Of a stretch of 64,000 nt of DNA, positions 48,101 to 59,158 are shown in pieces (within the stretch, counting starts at the first letter, position 1; the number at the start of each line of letters is the position of its first letter). The position numbers and the translations under genes were made by a program. The notes under the pieces were generated by a model that searched no databases, had not been told where the DNA came from, and saw nothing but the letters and a program-made list of their open reading frames with translations. Source of the DNA: Stercorarius parasiticus (Eukaryota; Chordata; Aves; Charadriiformes; Stercorariidae); assembly GCA_013396915.1 (NCBI GenBank), contig VWZL01004332.1:372515-436514 (forward strand). Direction: 5' to 3'.

Positions 48101-51100
48101 TGGTCTGAAAGGTAAAATTACAGGTTGGGAGGGGTAAAAATGAACTCTACTTGGAGTGCAAGACTAAAATAAAAAAATCCTTTTAAACATAAGATCTAGA
48201 ATTGCACAAACCATAAAGGTCCTTAGTTCTTCAAGTTATATAAAAGCACATCCCATTTGCTTAGAAATTGCTTCTCTCGGTAGCACCGGGAGCAGCAGGA
48301 TTCAAGGCTTTTCTCCTGTTCTTGTCACATTCATGTCCTTTCTCTTTCCACATCAGAAAATGCTCGAGTTGTCCTTCCCCACTGATGGGGCGGCAGCTCA
48401 TAGGAGTTGGAAAGGGGCAAAGGCTTAAGAAAGCAAGGGTTGGAGGCTTCTGGAAAGAAAAGTTTTTCTGTCCCCTGACTGCTGCCTGGAAGAAAGCAGG
48501 CTAGGGCAAGGGTGTGGGGAAGGGAGCCCTCAGCCTCATCTGCAGTCTTCAGAACCATCGGCTCATTCTTCTCATTCTAAAACTCTTGAAAGTACTATAG
48601 CCTTCCCCAGTCTCATACAGACAAACCCAACAGCCCCTTCTTTACCAGCATCGCGCAAACTAAGTCCTCCAAAATTCCCTTTCTCTTGGCTGCCACAGCA
48701 CCAGACCATCTCTCTACAACTCCTTACCTGTCTCCAAAATCCCTACTCATTAGGACTCATTCCTAACCCATTTATGCCTCTAACCCCAGTCAGTGTTTTC
48801 TCTGACCACCTATTTCAGCAACACTACAAATGTGAATTTTACCACCCTAGGGTCTGTGAGCCTTGAGCTGGCGTGGGTTCCCAGGATCAGTCTTGTGAGA
48901 CAGGACTCTCTGCAGGTGAGACCCAACACATTTCCCTTGGAAGATGACAGCTGTAAGTAATACTTAAGCCAAAATGAAAATAAAAATTAGAAATAATATA
49001 TATTTCAGGTCTGCTACTCTGCGTTCTTGGAATACTTGCGGGTGATAATTTGTGACCCAACTGTGCTAAAACACTGTGTCACAAGAAAAAATTAAATTAA
49101 TATCGCCAGCATAGCAGAGAGTGAACTCAGTGAAATTTTTATAAGCATCACAGAAAAAAAGCAAACTTAAAGAAGGATTAGAAGGAGGTAAGATGACAGT
49201 GGAAGAAAACTAGAAAGTGGTTATCAGAAAACATAACAAGTGGGTGATAAACGAGGACATAAGAGGCCAGTTAGAAGCCAAACTTCAAAATCTCAACAGG
49301 ATGAGAGAATGATAGGTAAAGCAAGGATTGACCATGAGGAATCTTTGAAATGAAGACAAGTGCCTTTTGTTTGGTAGAGTCATTTTTCCCAGGCTGTCAT
49401 TCTTGCATGTTTTATAAAACCTGGAATTTGCACCTTAGCAACAAAGTTAACTTATGAGATATCTAAGACTGTTTAGTAGCCATAAGCAAGCAGCGTACAT
49501 GGATGGTGCCCAAGATGCACAGGTTTCCTGGACTAATCAAACCCTGTGCCACAGTGCATTCGGCTTTTTCTATGCAGCTTTTTAAGTTATATCTTATGTC
49601 CAGTTCATATATAATTAATTGCTAAAGCCAAATGACCATATAGAACTTTCAAGGCTGAAATGGAGATTTAGAATCTGAAAACAGTCTGATAAACTCATTA
49701 CAGGTTAATATTTGTGAGGACCATGTATAAAAAGCACATACAGGATGTTTCATTAAAAAAAAAAAAACCAACTTTAACTAAAAGATTATATAAATGAGTG
49801 CTCCTTAATCTTTACAGACTTCTGCTTTATTCTAGATTTCCTACTGGAAGTGTAGTCTAGACAGATAAAATTGATTTCTTGTCATTATCCATGCAACCAT
49901 TAAAAAAAATGGATCTCTTGAGAAAGTTCTGGGCCAGGCTTGCATTTTCCTGGATCACTCTGGAAAAACTAGTGTCCTTCGCAATAACATAAGAAAGGAA
50001 AAGAGCAGAAAATGAATTGTGACACAGAACTGCTCTTAATGTTTTCCAGAGTTTTCAGTTTTGTGATGGCATAACACTGGCATTCAGAACGGAAACTGGC
50101 TATTTCCACAGCCTTTCTGCATGACTCAACTGCTGTCTAACTTCTTACTCCAGGAAAAAAAAAAAACAAATCCTGACCAGAACTTTCAAAAAAATCCCAC
50201 CAAGTCAACCCACTTCTAAATCACTCTTTGAGACTACAGAAGCATGCATATTCTGTGCCGGCATAAACTTGCACCCATTGCTATAAAGGAACACTGTCAT
50301 TACTCATCCCCACCCATACACTGCTGCAAGTGCTTGTGCAGCCACCCAGTGAACTGTATTAGAGTTAAAGCTACACGCACGTTTGGGAAGAGGAGAGAGG
50401 GGAAATAGTTTCTGTATTGCTATCATTCCCCGCATAGCCTCACACCCAAAGCCTGCTCACCCAGCATGCCCAGACACTGCGGGGCTGGGAAAAAGGAATG
50501 AGAGGGAGAGAAGCTGCTTTCTTCTCACAATATATTTGGTCAGACTTCTTGAGCTTTTGGGGATGTGGATAATGTAGTAGAGGTTGCATAAACCTCAACA
50601 CCACCAAAAGATAACCAGGATAAACAAAAACACTGCTATTTCAGAAGAGGTATGTGACCTTGCTACCTAAGAGCTAGTTTAGTTATGACTACAGATAACT
50701 TGACTTCTTATGACTTGGTTGCATTAGTGTTACACATTGGGTCACACAATAACAGCTCCCAAATAGCCATTTCTTTACTTATCCAATTCCAGTGAACCTC
50801 TCATCCCCCTTTCCCAGTCTCTTTCCTTTATTCTTGTTACTCATTTACAATCTTTTCCTCCACTTCTCTAATAGAGTTAGCAATTTCTGTTTTCTACCTG
50901 TTTCTAGTTGCTGAATTTGTTGGTTTTTGTTTGTTCTTTCCCCAATATCTATTAGTTTGCTTCACCATCTACATAAGTTCCTCTAGCACTTACTTTACCT
51001 TCCTTTAAGCTCTCCCCTATGCACTTGTTCGTTGCTCCTACTCCCCCATTCCTCCTCTCCAGCTCTTTTCTACAAACCTGTCTCTTGCTGTTTTTTTCAC

Positions 51101-52088
51101 TAGCTACCACACAAACAAATGATCTGTGAACACAATGTTCCACAGTATTTTCCTGGAAGTATTATATCATCTATTTGCAATATTGAGGGCTGATGCCAAA
51201 AATGAAATAGTTCTACCAGACTGGACAAAATACACTTAACTGATAAATTCAGGTTTAGATCAGGTCCACTGTTTGACGAGGAGTATTTATTTGATATTCA
51301 ATAAATTCTCCTTGGGAAACGTGATAGACATTATATTTCCTCTTCCCTTCGATAGTGACAGAATGTAAAATATATCAGTACAAATAAAATTAAGAACAGT
51401 ATCTTAATTTCAGGTAGCTGAATGGTCTATTCACTGATAACTGTTTTCCTGTGGTAATAAATAGCATATTCTGTCTATAATTCTTAATTGATTCCACTAA
51501 CTAATGTTACAGTGAAATGTGTAAAAAACATCATTTTCTCCAAAAGGCAATTAGTAAATATAGCGAGAGGGGTTTTTGTACTTCAAAGTATGCTAAGCAG
51601 ACCGTTAACCACACACAGGCAACTCCACAGCACTGCCCGGTGAGCGCTATCAACTTCCTAGTCTTCCACATTATCCTGAAGCTGTGTTAATTAATGCGAG
51701 AGATCCATTAATAAAAATGAAAGTAGCAACAGCTACCACAACACCAGGGTGAATAAAGCAAACCAGCTCTATGGCATTCCCATCACAGCACAGCACTCGT
51801 GACTCACCGTGACGGCATCACTGAGCATGCACCGAGCGATGCCACAAGCCTGGCGTCACTCTGGGGATGCTCTGTGAGCTGAACGGTGCGGTTGGGATCC
51901 CTGCCCTCCTCCCCGCCGCTTCCAGCTACTCCAGGGAATTATCTCAACATTGTGCCACAGTCTCACTTTGGAAACTAAAGTGTTTGGTTCCAGCTCTCCT
52001 GTGGATTCCTGAAACACAAAACCGGATTTCCAGTCACAGATCTTGATTTTACAAGTTGAGCAGAACTGCCATACAAGGAATTTTAGGA
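45154..52088. other. Unique DNA with a hairpin and possible conserved element
   Basis: No gene is recognised. The features are an 11-bp perfect inverted repeat (46010-46050), a stretch at about 46235-46375 with the texture of a conserved non-coding element, pyrimidine-rich sequence at about 50790-51090, and poly-A at 49755-49767 (A13) and 50155-50166 (A12). A GC-richer patch with several CpGs lies at about 51780-51930. Confidence 0.5.
46010..46050. repeat. Perfect 11-bp inverted repeat, 19-base loop
   Basis: GTTCACCCAAA (46010-46020) and its exact reverse complement TTTGGGTGAAC (46040-46050). The arms contain GTTCA/TGAAC, close to a nuclear-receptor half-site. A role as a binding-site pair or RNA hairpin is inference. 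Confidence 0.88.
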
Positions 52089-52138
52089 TTTTTTTTTTTT
52101 AATACATCACCCCCACCCCCAGCACCCCTGAAATACCC
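52089..52138. other. T12 tract and C-rich block: G-quadruplex pattern on minus strand
   Basis: T12 (52089-52100) is followed by C5 (52110-52114), C5 (52116-52120), C4 (52125-52128) and C3 (52136-52138). On - this is GGG, GGGG, GGGGG and GGGGG with loops of 7, 4 and 1, which meets the canonical quadruplex rule. The + strand could form an i-motif. Confidence 0.75.
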
Positions 52139-55100
52139 TGTATATTTGTTATCAACACACGCGCACTCTTGTTTCAGAAGTTAGTCTTCCAGCTCCTACT
52201 AAAGGCAGAGTACACCAGAGACAAAACTGGGAAGTGAGAACTGAAGACCGTGCGCTGACCTTCCATGCTCTTAAAGAGCTGGGACAATGTCATCTTGCCT
52301 GTTCTGTTCATGCCACATTCAACACAAGTCTTGGAACAAAAATGTAATAGCTGTCTCCTAGGCACTTGCTGTACGTCTGTTTTTCCTGCTCAAGTTCACT
52401 GACCCAAGTTTTCCCAAAATTGAATAGGTCTTCAGAAATAACCTCTAGTAACAAATAGGCAAGAGATACTTCAACAACAGTAGGAAAAATTCAGATTTGT
52501 TGATCAGATTGTCCAGTGGTCACCATCCTGTCCAATTCTAGTCTAGCAAGCTATTAAAAAGACAACAGCTGGATTTACTTCATTTGCAGCCTAACTAGTT
52601 ACATCATCTAAGTTTTTTGGTTTCTTTTCCTCTCCTTTTGTACTTGTTTCAGGTTGGACTACATGCATCTCATCTACATGTGTGTAAACTACACAGCTTA
52701 CCCACAAGCATTGTTTCAGGCACGCAGAGATTCCCGTGGGGAACTAGTACCCAGACATCTTAAAACAGGTGACCTTTCTCAGGACAGAGAGTGCCATTGA
52801 GTTTATAGCGAGATGTTTGAGTACAGCATCTGCAGCACTATTCCCATACCCTCATTTTCTAACAAAGCATAATCTCCCATCAGGATGACTAGAGCACAAA
52901 AATGCTCAGATAAACTTAGCATCACATCAATTCGTGTTATATACCCGATTTGCTTCTTTCCCATTTTAGGAGCTGGAGAGAGAATACTTAACATTCAAGC
53001 CAGGCTTTTTAGAGAATACAGGAAGATGGTTCACTACCAGAATGTTTGTTGGAAAGAATCCTGAACTAGTCATGTAACTTAGTTTTTAATTACTACAGCA
53101 ATCTAATCAATTATATGTACTAAGATTCATACATTAGATAAGAGAAGAAGCAACAATGTTTTACGTGTATTAGCATCTGATGAGTCAAAGTTCATTTCTG
53201 ACAGAATATGAATTTTTATAATAAAATGCTAAGCTATGTAGTCCCCTTGGGGTTACATGAAGAAGTGCTTTTGGGCTACAGGAGCCAGATCCCTTCAATA
53301 CCTGTGTAAAACCATTTCAAGTTACACAGGGAACCGTACTAACTTCTAGTACGATGTGTGGATTTATCCTAAACTGTGATCCAGATACAAGACAGTTTTC
53401 ATGAATTTCAGGAAACAAAACTCCTGATGACTACCAAAGACTTCCTCTCCCTGGAGTCTAACTGAAAGAAAATAGCTGAACCTGAGAGTTGATTCATTTA
53501 GACAGGACAGCTGGCCTCATTACTTTAAACAAGCTCAGAAGCAAGGAGGGGGAGAGACAGAAGGGCCTTTCTCTTGAGCCTCCTACTGTCTCCGAGCCAG
53601 CACATGGAGCTCTGAGAGGCAAGAACTTGTACTTCACTGGGACAAAGTCTGCAGCGGAGATTTTTAATACTGTTAACTTTATCAGCAGATATATATGCAC
53701 TGAGGATCTGGAATCCATTAAATTTGTTTGAAATGCAGCCTGTAAATAAAGCTAGAATGCCAGAGGTTCTTTCAGTTGGACTCCCGGTGCATACTGCTCT
53801 CAAGCTGCACTGACCTCGAGGTCTTTCGCAGTCCTTTCTTAAAAAAGAAAATAAATTAAATTATTCTCCCAGATGGTGAGCCCAGCAACTCAGACGCTAA
53901 TCCCCCAAGCTCACATCAGCCCGTTCACAACACATCAAAGCACAGATCTTTTTTCACTCCCTAGGAAACATTCAAGCAAGTGGAAGAGCTAATACACGCC
54001 TTTTTTTTTTTTTTGTCAATCAAAATGTAAAACGTTAAAAGAGGCATTTGAAGAGTGGCAAAAAAGGGTCTGCTGCTTATATAGCTAACAATTGAGAAGA
54101 CCAAAAAACCAAATTCTGTAGCTACTGCAAACTACTACTGTTGTTAAAACGCTACAGTAATATAGACCACAAGTAGTGTGAATCATAGGGAATTTCTGTA
54201 CACACACTGCTATAAAATTCCAAAAAACAAATATTTTGCGAGCTGTTTTTCCAGTAACTTTCCTGAAGTGTCTGATGCACAGCAACTAAAGGTTAACCAG
54301 GCCTGCAAGGAGGCTCAGGGCAGAAAGTGCATTCTGCAGCTGACACGAGGACTAATAGTCAAACCATCAACAAGATTGTTACAGCTAACTGGTTTTCATT
54401 TAGAAGCGTGTTTTTGCTTCCTTTCCTCTCCGTGCCCTTTAGCAAGTTGGAAGCCAGGCTGGTTTTTTATTGCTATGTGCTACAAAGAACACTTACAGTT
54501 AATGTGAACACACAAAGCGTGGCTCCTTTACTGAATATTTATTGTTATTCAGAAAGGAGATTTTGTCCCACTACAGATTTCTAAATAGCCTTGTTAGAAA
54601 GAGATGTGAAGAGTTTTATATATAAGTAAATGCAGCTCGTCAGAACTTACATAACTGCAAATCGTAATAGATTGGAGAGACTCCAGTTCTCAACAGCTTG
54701 AATCCAATACTCCAGTTTCACTGCTCTTCTACTACAGAGCGGGGCTGAGTCAAAGAATTTAACACCTGCTTACAGAATATCTTATTTAGCTACAGCAAGT
54801 TGTCTTCTTTTCTTAAGAAATATATTAAGCACTAAAATCAGAATCACATTAAGAGGGAGGCATGCATCACACATTTTCTAAGTACAGCTAAGAAATAGTG
54901 CTAACAACAGTTAAAACCTCTTTGTTGGATTTTTTATCTGCATGGAAAAATTAGGGCTATTGGATATGATTAATACAAGAACAAAACAATATGGTTTAAG
55001 TCGCTACAATCATCAGGTGTGGTGGGTTTATTTAAGTTCCATCTCAAGGTTTCCTGGAGATGGAAAGAAATGGAAGCTTCTTCATTTGTAGAAACATAGG

Positions 55101-55574
55101 TATGAAGGCTCTTCAGCAACCTCCATGACTATTCACAAAAAGCAAAGTAGGGGAAAAAAAAAAAGAAAAAACAAACTCACAGAGGAGACTTAGGCGCATT
55201 AGAGAATGTAAACAAAGGGAGAAAGCAGGAAGTATCAAAAATGGTAAACACCACTACTACTAACTTGCAAGAGACCATAGTGAACGTAATACTTTCAGAA
55301 GGTCCAATAGTAACAATGACCTGTGTCCTGGCAGCAGTTCTTTGACTAGTAAAGAAAAATGCCAAGCTTTAGAAAAACTATGGAGGTAAAAAGGATATAT
55401 TGATTATTCCCCTGCAATAATTTTCTGATACTCTTCCAATGATAATACTACATTACATATTATTATATCTGCTGAGATGTATAATATTTTGTGGGAATTA
55501 TTTATCTTTTTTTTGCTTACATTCAAAGTAAACAGACTTGTTACCTTTGTGGCCATTTGAAGTCAAGCACCTTT

Positions 55575-55598
55575 AGGTCAAGAGGTTTGCCTTGACCT
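55575..55598. promoter_or_regulatory. Inverted pair of AGGTCA nuclear-receptor half-sites
   Basis: AGGTCAAG (55575-55582) and its exact reverse complement CTTGACCT (55591-55598) face each other across 8 bases. The first is preceded by CTTT, giving TTTAGGTCA, similar to a monomeric ROR/REV-ERB site. Binding is inferred from the words only. Confidence 0.25.
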
Positions 55599-56649
55599 GT
55601 TGTTCATGTTGATTTTCATGACCACTTGCAAGCTCAAAGTGGCTAGTTAAGTCTGCAAAATGGGGCTAGTACTAGTTGCACTACTTTGCACAACAGAGCT
55701 GGTTGTAAAATAATCGGTACTAGTGCTGTTAACAGCATACATATTGCAACACATTTCTGAATAAGAACAGCATGGCTGGTGTAACTGATGCAGTTAATTA
55801 AGACATTAATTTCCCCAAGCACTTGACAAAAAAATACCTGTATTTACTGAGACACTCCAAAACCACAGTCTAGCAATGTTTTTAAGTAAATACTGCATTA
55901 TTGTTCACAAAGTTGTACCATCTTCCTAAGCCAAAACTGTACTTAAGGACCAGATCGACAGCACAGTGAAGTCAATTGTTTGCCATGGACCTTGTATAAA
56001 GGAAATTGCCGTGTCTTTACTGTGGTGTACTAATGTGGACAACTTGTGTTTCCCTAGCATTCTCACTCCTCCCCACTACCATATGCTCCAAACATGCACA
56101 TTAGTCATTTTAGATCCTTGTTCTCAGAGATGAGATGCGTCCAATATTTGAATGTTTAATCATCAACTACATGTCCCATTTACCTGCTAGACTCATTAAG
56201 CCCTTACTTATCTTTTTAGTGTGAACAGAGAGGTACGGGTCATTCAGCCCTATCTTGAAAATACACTCTACTCTGTAATCATGAAATTCTTGCAGACGCT
56301 TGTGAAGAGCCTCTATCCATCAGGAAACTGAAAAACATGCTTCCATGAAGACTTTTCTCTTCCTACTTTTGCTTTGACATTCAGTACAGAGAAGAATCCT
56401 TTGAAAAATTCAGAATAAAGATGTCAGCTAAAAGATATTTCAGCAGAAATCAGGCGGTCCTTTGCCAACGCATGCAGAGAGTCTACAGGATTTTCTGAGT
56501 CTGTGCTGCAGAAAGCAAAACACGCTCGTTCGGGACAGTTTGTACCTCATAAGCATTTAGCAGCCTGTACAGAGGAACACAAATAGGGACAATGCAGTGT
56601 GTGTGCAGAAATTATGTTTTCTTCTTCCCTCTTAGTTAAATAGATATCC

Positions 56650-56716
56650 CTGGGTTTTGTATCCATCATTGAATAATTTTCACAACACTAAACCTCTGTT
56701 GCCTCATTTTCTTTGA
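56650..56716 (+). mobile_element. Possible ancient MIR-type SINE remnant
   Basis: CTGGGTTTTGTATCC (from 56650) resembles the MIR B-box region, and CTAAACCTCTGTTGCCTCA at about 56688-56706 resembles the MIR block TTAACCTCTCTGTGCCTCAG. The two anchors are about 20 bases closer than in the intact element, so an internal deletion must be assumed. The match is by eye and weak. Confidence 0.33.
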
Positions 56717-57438
56717 GCCAGTCTTTTTTAATCAGCGCTTTCCTGAACAGCTGTGCTTTTTGTTTTCTTTTCGAGTTAAAGGCAAGACAACTGTGAAATC
56801 ACTGCAGGACAAAAAAAAGAATTCAGTCAAGTTACCAGTGACTAACAAAAAAATATAGACTTATGGATGAAGGATTTTACCAGCATAAAACCAAATATTC
56901 TGGTGTTGGCTGGTAATTTAACACCTGCACTCTGAAACATCTACCAATCTGAAAAATACAACAATGTCAACAAAAGGAAAAATAAAAGTAGCATAAAACC
57001 CCAAATATACTCCAGGATATTACTCCATAATTCTTTTGAAAAACATGTATTCTTGCTTATAGTAGGTATTCCTAGAGAATCGCCCCATGGGGTAGCAAGC
57101 TGGCAAGGAACTGATACGCGCTCAGGACCTTCAATAGCAGAAGTTGGCTGCGGTGTCATGCAATGAAGTTTATGGACACAGGTACTTTTCCTGTGACAGC
57201 ATCACTTTGAGTCACTCCCAACCACTAGTGAGGTCACCTTGTAAATGCGATCGACAGAATAACAGGAGAAAGAAACCATCCAAAAATAAAACAACCAGCT
57301 GGACTTCTACCTTATCCATGCCTGCTCAGCTCTACCCCAATGCGGCTGTTTCACTGAACAGGAGAGAACATCTGCATCCAAAAAGAGATTAAATTCTTCA
57401 GAAAACCCAGAAAACGGCAACTTGATAAAATTCACGTT

Positions 57439-57460
57439 TCACAGAATCACAGAATGGTTT
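57439..57460 (-). mobile_element. CR1 LINE 3' terminus, about 22 bp
   Basis: TCACAGAATCACAGAATGG is the reverse complement of the CR1 terminal octamer repeat and the end of its 3' UTR, as seen in countless avian CR1 copies. The match stops abruptly after TTT, so only the last 22 or so bases were inserted or survive. A chance match to the octamer is possible at this length. Confidence 0.5.
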
Positions 57461-58954
57461 CACATGGAACACTATCTCCATGAGAAAAAAAAAAACCACA
57501 ACAACAACAAAAAATACCACACACAAAAAACCCAAACAAACAAAAAAACCCCATCCAAAACAGCTCAAAAAGAGTACCCTCAGCAGAGTATCTCCATTGT
57601 TGTACTCTTCATATGTTGTTTGGAAGACTGGGATTGAGGTAAAAGAAACAGAATAAAGTGAATGTGTAGATTTAAGGAAGACAGAAAAATTATTGTATTA
57701 TTTGGAGCAAAGTGTGTGGTTGAATATAACAATACTAAGAGTTTTTTGGAGGGTGTAAGTGTAAATACCAGAAGTATGTGTTATACCTCTTGAGATACTG
57801 ACAGCACAAACTTCTTCCAAGTGTCGAATGTCTAGTGACACTGCTGCAAGATTTGCCGATGAAGTATTACCGTCACCAGTTACACAATTCAAGAAAAACA
57901 AAATTATAGCAGTACCCATTGTTTTGAAGAGCAAAACAAGCATGACCCACTCTGTCTGAAGCTTTTCAGTCCATCTTAGTCCCGTCAAGACTAGGTGATG
58001 TAGTCCGAATTTTTCAGTTCCTTGGTTTTTTACTTTTTATTGTTTGGCAATGAACTTTTAAAGTTTTAGTTAAAACAGAGAAAAGAAAAGGCAGACAAGA
58101 AATATATAGCACACCTTCTCATTTGAAAAAAAGTGGATGAAATAGAATGCGATCTGAATTTTTAGAAGCACTAGAACAGATGGCAGTATCTTCAGGGAAA
58201 GCCTGAAAGAAACTAATAATTTTCTCTCAGAAAAAACTGTTTTAAGACTGTTAAAAATATGAAAATCCATGAGCAGTTATTAAATAATAAAAACAAACCT
58301 GCTTACTTGTTTAGGTAACCACTAACATGCAAAGTACTTGGAAGACTTAACTGGAAGCACAACTTTTCGTTTTGAGCACCAGTTAGAGTCCAGTGGAGGT
58401 CAGCAAGCAGTAGGAACTGCTACCAGTGATGGAGGTTTGTACAATATGCTACGGACATGTTGGTCTGAAGGACCAGAAAGCATTCAGGAGGGGATTTCTT
58501 CTCATCCTTACAACTGGGTGCTCCAGCCAATGGGGTGGGGTGGGGTTTGTGCTGGCGGGATACTTGGAGGAAGGAGATTACTAGTGAGAGAAGGAGAGCT
58601 GTAAGAGAAAGGAACAGCGAGATTAAGTGATCTAAAATGACAGGTAAAAGTCAGAGCCGAAAGTCTCATCCACACTTAGTGCAAGAGGATCTGCACAAAT
58701 AAAGGGAAGGCAGGGAATGTTCCACCTGCTCTCTAACAAGGAGTCGCAACAGTGAGATCATTCTGCAGTTATCCCCCAGAAGAGAAACATTTTCTCACTG
58801 CCTATATTTTTTGAGTCAATATTGATTGTTTTAGTGTTGCCGAAGTCAAAGTATGAAGTGCCTCAGAGGTGAACCTTCTCAAATAGAAGAGCTCAGTTAT
58901 TTAATAATCTCTTAATTGATCTGGTTTAAATTAGGCTGTGACTCCAAAGGCGTA

Positions 58955-58977
58955 GGGATTCTGCCAAGCCAGACTTA
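58955..58977 (+). repeat. 23-bp dispersed repeat, copy 1
   Basis: An exact 23-bp match (beginning GGGATTCTGCC and ending CAGACTTA) to 61938-61960 in the same orientation. Weaker similarity continues a few bases on each side. It is not part of CR1 as I know it. Confidence 0.9.
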
Positions 58978-59099
58978 AGGACCGGGCACTGCACCTTACT
59001 GTTGTGATTTTAACAGATAAAAATTACCACTTGCTATTCTTGCACACTGGGAGGGGAAAAAGAAGAAAAAAAAAAGTAATCGGGCAGTGTGTCCCAGAT

Positions 59100-59158
59100 A
59101 GCAGAAGTAAAACAGAAAGTAGTTCTGCTACAGAAAGTAGCAGAAGTAAAACACAAAG
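59100..59158. repeat. Two-copy repeat, 39-bp period
   Basis: AGCAGAAGTAAAACAGAAAG (59100-59119) recurs at 59139-59158 with one change. A further ACAGAAAGTAG word lies between the copies. Confidence 0.88.

Larger units (their letters stand above)
52139..57438. other. Unique AT-rich DNA
   Basis: No gene is recognised. T14 lies at 54001-54014. An 8-bp inverted repeat of AGGTCAAG/CTTGACCT is at 55575-55598, and a possible MIR remnant at 56650-56716. The overlapping frames at 53489-53803 on both strands show no motif. Confidence 0.5.

Noticed and set aside
58338..58604. 88-residue Gly/Ser-rich frame over a G-rich stretch
   Set aside because: No motif, and composition explains it. The G runs (58532-58545) need a loop over 7 bases for a quadruplex, so this was not listed as canonical.
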